A stretch of DNA of 31,432 nucleotides, from positions 1 through 31,432 of the forward strand of contig NZ_CALART010000087.1 in NCBI RefSeq assembly GCF_937888285.1. The letters run 5' to 3'. The first letter of the stretch is position 1. Every line of letters starts with the position of its first letter. Below, in pieces: positions 27,063-31,432 of the stretch. Source of the DNA: an uncultured Aquimonas sp. (GTDB lineage: Bacteria > Pseudomonadota > Gammaproteobacteria > Xanthomonadales > Xanthomonadaceae). The translations under genes were made by a program, and so were the position numbers. Below the pieces are notes generated by a model. The model did not search any database, had not been told where the DNA came from, and saw only the letters and a list, made by a program, of their open reading frames with translations.

Positions 27063-28040
27063 TCAGCATTGCCCAAGCTCACTCACGGACTGCGGCGCCG
27101 GTGAACGCGGCTCCGGCGTCGGCGCTGTGCCCTCGGCGAGAGGCCGGATGACGCTGCTCGTGGGCGTAGGCGCCGTCCGACGATCGAACGCGGGGGTGAC
27201 CTGCGCTGGGCTCGGCGCCGCAGCAAATGACTTCGGCGGCACCGATGGCCGTCGATCGACCGCCGCATGCGTCCTCACCACCGGCAGCGCCGAGCGCAGG
27301 CCGCGATCGACCAGCGTGGGAAACGCGCCGTTGAGCCAGGCGAAGAGCTTCTCCGGCCAGCCCAGCTGGCGTCGGCGGGTGCCGGCGCGCAGGGCGTGGA
27401 CGATCTGCGCAGCAACCTCGTCGACCGCATCGACGTGGGTGCCCAGCGCCTTGTTCAGAGCCACGACATTCGGTGGATTGAAGGCCGTATCGGTGGCGCG
27501 CGGGGCGATCCATTGCGCGACCAGGCCCGAGTCCGCGTGCTCGCGGCCCAGCGCCTCGATGAAGCCGCGCAGGGCGAACTTCGATGCGCTGTAGGCGGCG
27601 AAGCCCGGATGCGCCAGGCTGCCGAAGGTCGAACCCACCGCCAGCACGCGCGACTCCGGGCGCTTCAGCAGGGCCGGCAGCAGGGCCTGGGTCAGCGCCA
27701 TCGGCGCCAGCACGTTGGTGTGGAACATCGCTTCGCGCTCGCCGGCCTCACTGTTCACGAACAGGCCAAAGCTGCCCAGCGCGGCGGCGTGGATCAGCGC
27801 ATCGGGTGCAGCGGCGACCTCGGCGATGCGCGCACGGTCGCGGGCGCAGTTGATGTCGGCGACCAGCGGCTGCAGCCGGCCGGGACGGCCCGCGGCGCGC
27901 TGGCGCAGGGCTTCCAGCGCCGCGGAGCGTCGGCCGACGGCGATCACCTGCGCGCCCTCGGCGCAGAGTTCCAGCGCCAGCGCGCTGCCGATGCCGCCGC
28001 TGGCGCCGGTCAGCACCACGGTCTTGCCGTTGAGCTCCAT
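27063..28040 (-). CDS. Short-chain dehydrogenase/reductase with unusual C-terminal tail
   Basis: This 325-residue classical SDR has the NAD(P)-binding TGASGGIG (11-18), N109, catalytic S137, Y150 and K154 in YSASK. It would reduce or oxidise a carbonyl/alcohol; the substrate is unknown. The start ATG at 28040 overlaps the stop of the upstream diiron-type gene (TGATG), so the two are translationally coupled. The conserved fold ends near residue 258 (DRGLRSALPVVR). A Pro/Ala/Thr-rich tail of about 65 residues follows, ending in SELGQC, which SDRs normally lack. The tail may be a recent extension through loss of a stop. It is the last gene of the overlapping operon. Confidence 0.9.
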   Translation of the reverse strand: MELNGKTVVLTGASGGIGSALALELCAEGAQVIAVGRRSAALEALRQRAAGRPGRLQPLVADINCARDRARIAEVAAAPDALIHAAALGSFGLFVNSEAGEREAMFHTNVLAPMALTQALLPALLKRPESRVLAVGSTFGSLAHPGFAAYSASKFALRGFIEALGREHADSGLVAQWIAPRATDTAFNPPNVVALNKALGTHVDAVDEVAAQIVHALRAGTRRRQLGWPEKLFAWLNGAFPTLVDRGLRSALPVVRTHAAVDRRPSVPPKSFAAAPSPAQVTPAFDRRTAPTPTSSVIRPLAEGTAPTPEPRSPAPQSVSELGQC

Positions 28041-28711
28041 CACGCGGCCTCCGCCAGCTGGGCGCCGGCCTCGATGCTGCGGAAGATGTCGGCGTAGAGG
28101 CGATAGAAGCGGCGCGCGGCGTGGATGATCACGGCCTGCTCGGCCGGGTCTTCGATGCGGTCCATCAGGCGCTCGTAGAAACCGGTGTGCTCGATGTCGA
28201 GATCGCCGTGCGAGCGCAGGTAGGTGAAGGCCGTGCGCGGCAGGCCGAGGCTGCGCTCGATGGCTTCGGCCGCGCGCGTCGCCAGCGCCACGCTGGTGCC
28301 TTCGAGCACCAGCACCATGCCGAAGAAGCTGAGCGGCGAGACCCGCGCGATGCCGTCGTAGGCATAGGCCACCATCAGCTCGGTGGCGTGCAGCGGCGTA
28401 CTTTCAGCCCAGCGGGCGCGGTCCTCGCCCAGGGCCTCGAGGTCGTCGAGGATCCACTCCTCATGGCCGATCTCCTCCTCGATGTACTCGGCCACCGCGC
28501 GCCGCAGCCACTCGTGGCGGGCCGGCAGCCGCGCGCCGCAGGCCATCAGCAGGGGCACGGTGTGGCGCACGTGGTGGAAGGCCTGGCCGAGGAAGGCCGC
28601 GTATTCCTCGCGGCGGATGCGGCCGGCGAGCGCGCGCTGCACGATCGGCAGGCCCTGAAGTTCGGCGCGCTCGCGCGCGGTGTCGGCAAGCAATCGGGCG
28701 TGGAAGCTCAT
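28040..28711 (-). CDS. Haem-oxygenase-like (HDO/TenA-PqqC fold) putative diiron enzyme
   Basis: This 223-residue all-helical protein belongs to the iron-containing redox enzyme/TenA-like superfamily. Candidate metal ligands are arranged as in haem-oxygenase-like diiron oxidases: E80 and H83 in EEEIGHEEW, E137 in VLEGTS, and D172 and H175 in SHGDLDIEH. H46/H47/H50 in AFHHVRH are also conserved-looking. Characterised members decarboxylate fatty acids or oxidise amines; others are thiaminases or PqqC, so the exact reaction cannot be read from sequence. Its ATG overlaps the ligase stop and its stop overlaps the SDR start, indicating one co-translated unit. The ligase next door suggests an acyl or amino-acyl substrate. 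Confidence 0.85.
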   Translation of the reverse strand: MSFHARLLADTARERAELQGLPIVQRALAGRIRREEYAAFLGQAFHHVRHTVPLLMACGARLPARHEWLRRAVAEYIEEEIGHEEWILDDLEALGEDRARWAESTPLHATELMVAYAYDGIARVSPLSFFGMVLVLEGTSVALATRAAEAIERSLGLPRTAFTYLRSHGDLDIEHTGFYERLMDRIEDPAEQAVIIHAARRFYRLYADIFRSIEAGAQLAEAA

Positions 28712-30267
28712 GCGGGGATCTCCTGGGGCGAAGAGGCGTGGGAAGCGGAATGCGAGGTCGCGATCAGGGCCGCGTCCAGACCCTGCGCACGGCGCGCGGC
28801 GAGGGCCTCGGCGTAGTGCGCAAGCACGGCTTCGCGGCGCGGCCGGCCGTTGGCGGTGAGCAGGCCGGCTTCGATCGACAGCGGTGCGGGCAGGCGCAGC
28901 ACGCCGCCGATGCGCGCGTAGTCGGGCAGGCCGGCGTTGACGCGGGCGACGATCCGCAGCAGCTCGGCCTCGCTCAGCGCCGGATCGCGCGGCCAGATCA
29001 AGGCGAGATTCCAGGGCTCGGCTTCGCCGCTCACCACCGCCTGGGCGATCGCGGGCTCAGCCAGCAGCTCGCCCTCGACCCAGGCCGGGGCCACGTTGCG
29101 GCCATAGCTGGTGATGAACATCTCGCGCAGGCGGCCTTCGATGTGCACGCGGCCCTGCGCGTCGATGGCGCCGAGATCGCCGGTGCGCAGCGGGCCCGGC
29201 GGCGGTGCCGGCTCACCAAGGTAGCCGAGGAAGCGCGGACCGTCGACGCAGAGCTCGCCGCTGTCAGCGAGGCTCAGCCGCAGGTGCGGCAGCGGCCGGC
29301 CGACGCTGCCGGGCGTGACCTCGCCCGGGCGATTCAGGCACACCACCGAGCCGGCTTCGCTGAGGCCATAGCCCTCGAACACGGTGAGTCCGGCGGCGGC
29401 CGCGCGCTGCAGCAGGCGCGGCGCGACGCGGGCGCCGCCGACCGCGATCAGTCGCGGCGGCTGCGGTAGCGGCCCCGCCGCGGCGATTGCCAGCAGCAGC
29501 CCATCAAGCAGCTGCGGCACCAGGATCAGGCTGTGGGGCTGGACTTCGGCCAGCACGGCGCGCAGGCGCAGCGGATCAAGCCCGGCCGCGCCGCTGTAGC
29601 CCAGCTCGGTCAAGCCCCGCAATTCGACGCGAGCGCCGACGAACAGCGCGGCATAGGCGCCGACGGTTTCCAGCAGGGTCGACAGCGGCAGAGCGCAAAG
29701 ATGATGGCGCGGTGCCAGCGCATCGAAGGCTTCACCCAGCGAGCCTGCGACCTGGGCCAGATGTTCAGCGGACAGACACACGCCCTTGGGCGCGCCGGTG
29801 CTGCCGCTGGTGTAGGTGATGCAGGCGGTGCCCGGCGGCAGTGCAACAGCCTCTGCCGGCGCGGCGCGACGCCAGAGCGACAGGCCCGGCCAGGGCGCGG
29901 AGGCTTCGCAGCGCCAGCTGGCGTCGGGGGCCGTCGCGCCCTGCGGCAGAACAAGCAGGCGCGCGCCGCTCTGGTCCAGCGCGTGCTGGCACTGCGCGGG
30001 AGTGAAGTAGGGTGGCAGTGCCAACGCGGCGACATCGGCCGCCTGCGCCGCCAGCTCGACCAGCAGGGCCGGCACGCCGTTGTCGAGCCGGCTGGCCAGC
30101 ACCGGGCCCTCGATGCGCAGGGCGTACAGCAGACCAGTCAACACGTCGGCGAGCTCGCCGAAGCGCAGCGCCCAGCGGCCGTCCTTCAGGGCCAGCGCCC
30201 GCGGCTGCGCGCGGGCGGTTTCGAGCACGCGGGCGTACAGCGCGTTGTGGGTCGACGGACGGCTCAT
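28708..30267 (-). CDS. AMP-forming acyl ligase (ANL superfamily)
   Basis: This 519-residue adenylating enzyme has core motifs A3 ITYTSGSTGAPKGV (150-163), A5 EGYGLSEAG (298-306), A7 RTGDLG (361-366) and A8 GRLREMFITSYGRNVAP (378-394). These support activation of a carboxylate with ATP, most likely a fatty or aryl acid, giving acyl-AMP and possibly acyl-CoA. The A10 motif reads TANGRPRR (471-478), so the lysine that normally catalyses adenylation is replaced by Arg475. There is no carrier-protein domain. It overlaps the upstream acyltransferase-like gene and the downstream diiron-type gene by 4 nt each, so it is a core member of the pathway. Confidence 0.92.
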   Translation of the reverse strand: MSRPSTHNALYARVLETARAQPRALALKDGRWALRFGELADVLTGLLYALRIEGPVLASRLDNGVPALLVELAAQAADVAALALPPYFTPAQCQHALDQSGARLLVLPQGATAPDASWRCEASAPWPGLSLWRRAAPAEAVALPPGTACITYTSGSTGAPKGVCLSAEHLAQVAGSLGEAFDALAPRHHLCALPLSTLLETVGAYAALFVGARVELRGLTELGYSGAAGLDPLRLRAVLAEVQPHSLILVPQLLDGLLLAIAAAGPLPQPPRLIAVGGARVAPRLLQRAAAAGLTVFEGYGLSEAGSVVCLNRPGEVTPGSVGRPLPHLRLSLADSGELCVDGPRFLGYLGEPAPPPGPLRTGDLGAIDAQGRVHIEGRLREMFITSYGRNVAPAWVEGELLAEPAIAQAVVSGEAEPWNLALIWPRDPALSEAELLRIVARVNAGLPDYARIGGVLRLPAPLSIEAGLLTANGRPRREAVLAHYAEALAARRAQGLDAALIATSHSASHASSPQEIPA

Positions 30268-30923
30268 GCCGGTGCTCCGCAGCCGAGCGTGGTCCGGCTC
30301 ATCGCGGGCACGTCGCGTGTGGCCGCGTCCGCAGCGCGCTCCGGCAGGTCGACGCGAGCGCCATCGAGATCGCCGAACAGCACCTCGGGATCGGTCTCGT
30401 AGTAGCGGCCCCAGGCCTCACCTTCCGCCCCCAGCGCTTCGGCCTGCGCCCGGCACAGGAAGCGCGGGTCCAGGCCGAGACGGGCGAAGGCATTGCGCAG
30501 CTGGCGGGTGGCGGCGAACAGGGTCCAGCGCAGACCGGCACCACGCAGCAGCGGGATCAGCGCCAGGATCAGTGCGCGCGCCGCACCCGGCGTGGCGGCG
30601 GCGAAGTTGCCGATCTCCACCACCTCGGCGCGCGGCGGCATGTGGCCCAGACGCTCGGCGAGCACGCGCTCGACCGGCGCGCCGAGGTAGCGCTCGACGA
30701 AGAGCGGGCCCTCGATGGCGCAGCGCAGGCCGACCGCGGCGATGAGCGTGCCATCGGCGTCGCGGAAAGCCAGCAGATGCGGCATCAGCGCCGGCGGCCG
30801 CGCGTCGAAGCGGGCGGCATAGATGCGCTGGATGAAGGCCTCGACCTCGGCACGCTGCGGATGTGCACGGTCGATGCAGTCGGCGTGGCGGAAGGCGCGA
30901 GGCCCATGGCGGGAGGTGTCCAT
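30264..30923 (-). CDS. Thermostable hemolysin (delta-VPH)-family protein, acyltransferase-like
   Basis: This 219-residue protein matches the T_hemolysin family. Recognisable blocks are AEVEAFIQRIYAARFDARPP, LLAFRDADGTLIAAVGLR, PLFVERYLGAPVE, AEVVEIGNFAAATPGAAR and the ending WGRYYETDPEVLFGDL. The name comes from a Vibrio protein; the fold is thought to resemble N-acyltransferases and LuxI-type synthases, which fits better with the neighbouring acyl ligase than a toxin does. There is no signal peptide, supporting a cytoplasmic enzyme. It is the first gene of the four-gene overlapping operon; its stop overlaps the ligase ATG (ATGA). The ATG at 30923 is used; its ribosome binding site is weak. 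Confidence 0.85.
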   Translation of the reverse strand: MDTSRHGPRAFRHADCIDRAHPQRAEVEAFIQRIYAARFDARPPALMPHLLAFRDADGTLIAAVGLRCAIEGPLFVERYLGAPVERVLAERLGHMPPRAEVVEIGNFAAATPGAARALILALIPLLRGAGLRWTLFAATRQLRNAFARLGLDPRFLCRAQAEALGAEGEAWGRYYETDPEVLFGDLDGARVDLPERAADAATRDVPAMSRTTLGCGAPA

Positions 30924-30969
30924 GGCGCAGAGCCTGCGCGCTGAAGCTTGGGCCAGGCTTGGAGCTGCG

Positions 30970-30995
30970 TTAAGCGCTTCTTCGCAGCGGGTTAA
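30970..30995. promoter_or_regulatory. Imperfect TTAA...TTAA palindrome upstream of the biosynthetic operon
   Basis: TTAAGCGCT (30970-30978) and AGCGGGTTAA (30986-30995) form an imperfect inverted repeat 47 nt upstream of the first gene of the operon. It is an AT-rich spot in very GC-rich DNA and could be an operator or overlap the promoter. No regulator gene is adjacent. Confidence 0.3.
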
Positions 30996-31145
30996 GGATT
31001 TGCTGCGTGGGCAGGGCGCGGGCGTCGATGAAGACGCTGCGGCTACCGCAGCTCGCGGTGGATCCCGGGATCGCAGGATTGGGGATTGGGATTGGGGATT
31101 CGCAAGAGCAAGCGACCCCGGTTCCTATCGCGCGCCCAGAGCGCG

Positions 31146-31290
31146 CATAGGGTGGGCCCTGGCCCACCATGAGCTCGACACCTGCCGCGCACAGGGTGGT
31201 CGTCGGCGCAAGGCCGGCCATCCGGGTACTCCTCCGTCGAAGTTCCGGGGCGAGCCTCCAGGCCACGGTGGGCCAGGGCCCACCCTATGC
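31146..31290. repeat. REPIN (GGTGGGCC family) at the right edge
   Basis: Outward-facing cores are at 31151-31168 (centre CT) and 31267-31284 (centre AG), 116 nt apart. Inner flanks are exchanged relative to copies A, C and D: CATGAGCTC lies on the left and the CACGG side on the right. The 509-nt region 30924-31432 contains this element, the hexamer array and no gene. Confidence 0.85.
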
Positions 31291-31291
31291 A

Positions 31292-31351
31292 GGCTTCGGC
31301 TTCGGCTCTGGCTCTGGCTTTCGCTTCGGCTTCGGCTTCGGCTTCGGCTTT
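31292..31351. repeat. Tandem hexamer repeat GGCTTC x10
   Basis: Ten 6-bp units of consensus GGCTTC with variants GGCTCT, GGCTTT and CGCTTC follow the REPIN directly. No convincing coding frame uses it. It is prone to slippage and may vary between strains. Confidence 0.85.
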
Positions 31352-31432
31352 GGCGGGCAGGAGCCCGCGCTCTTCAAGGGGCCCCTGGGGAGCGGCGGGA
31401 GGCGGTCGATCCGCCCGCAGGGTTGGCCGCAG

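Noticed and set aside
30970..31266. 98-codon minus-strand frame at the right edge
   Set aside because: It consists of translated REPIN sequence (VELMVGQGPPYA) and the GGATTGGG tract, with no domain.

Overview
The window is a very GC-rich (about 70%) chromosomal segment. Its family mix, dense palindromic repeats and secreted proteins ending in a F-x-x-GFE motif point to a gammaproteobacterium of the Xanthomonadales/Lysobacterales (Rhodanobacteraceae or Lysobacteraceae type). This placement is inferred from gene content; no rRNA or other marker gene is present. I found no tRNA, rRNA, CRISPR array or prophage.

Layout. 1-315 holds two palindromic repeats. 316-3872 (minus) carries a DUF1905/YdeI-like protein, a VOC/glyoxalase protein, a YkgJ-like cysteine cluster protein, aroE (shikimate dehydrogenase) and hemB (porphobilinogen synthase). 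3968-8106 (plus) encodes a 1079-residue fusion of an oligopeptide-type ABC permease with two ATPases, overlapped by an LpxL/HtrB-like acyltransferase. 8389-12590 (minus) has a Ser/Thr kinase with a TPR sensor region and a UbiB/AarF-family protein. 12940-16390 (plus) has two secreted beta-helix-type proteins sharing a C-terminal motif. 16703-22242 (plus) is a copper/silver efflux locus: a small Cys-rich exported protein, CusB and CusA, with about 0.5 kb of repeats between cusB and cusA. 22485-24538 (minus) is a two-component system converging on it. 25056-25595 is a REP-associated tyrosine transposase (RAYT) with two copies of a ~141-bp inverted-pair repeat on each side. 26105-30923 (minus) contains a TPR lipoprotein-like or secreted protein and a tightly overlapping four-gene operon: a 'thermostable hemolysin'-family acyltransferase-like protein, an AMP-forming ligase, a haem-oxygenase-like diiron-type protein and an SDR. 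That operon looks like a small uncharacterised biosynthetic pathway.

The most distinctive theme is the repeats. One family, with core GGTGGGCC-NN-GGCCCACC preceded by TAG, occurs at nine sites, mostly as inverted pairs, and clusters around the RAYT, its likely mobiliser. In two genes (hemB and the sensor kinase) the TAG of a repeat is the stop codon. A second family (GCCCCCGC-loop-GCGGGGGC) lies in frame inside the linker of the ABC fusion and again between cusB and cusA. A third (GTAGGAGC type) lies at the left edge. Mobile palindromes thus appear to shape gene ends, fuse domains and separate operon genes here. A second theme is -10-like hexamers 6-8 nt before several ATG codons without a ribosome binding site, which suggests leaderless mRNAs.
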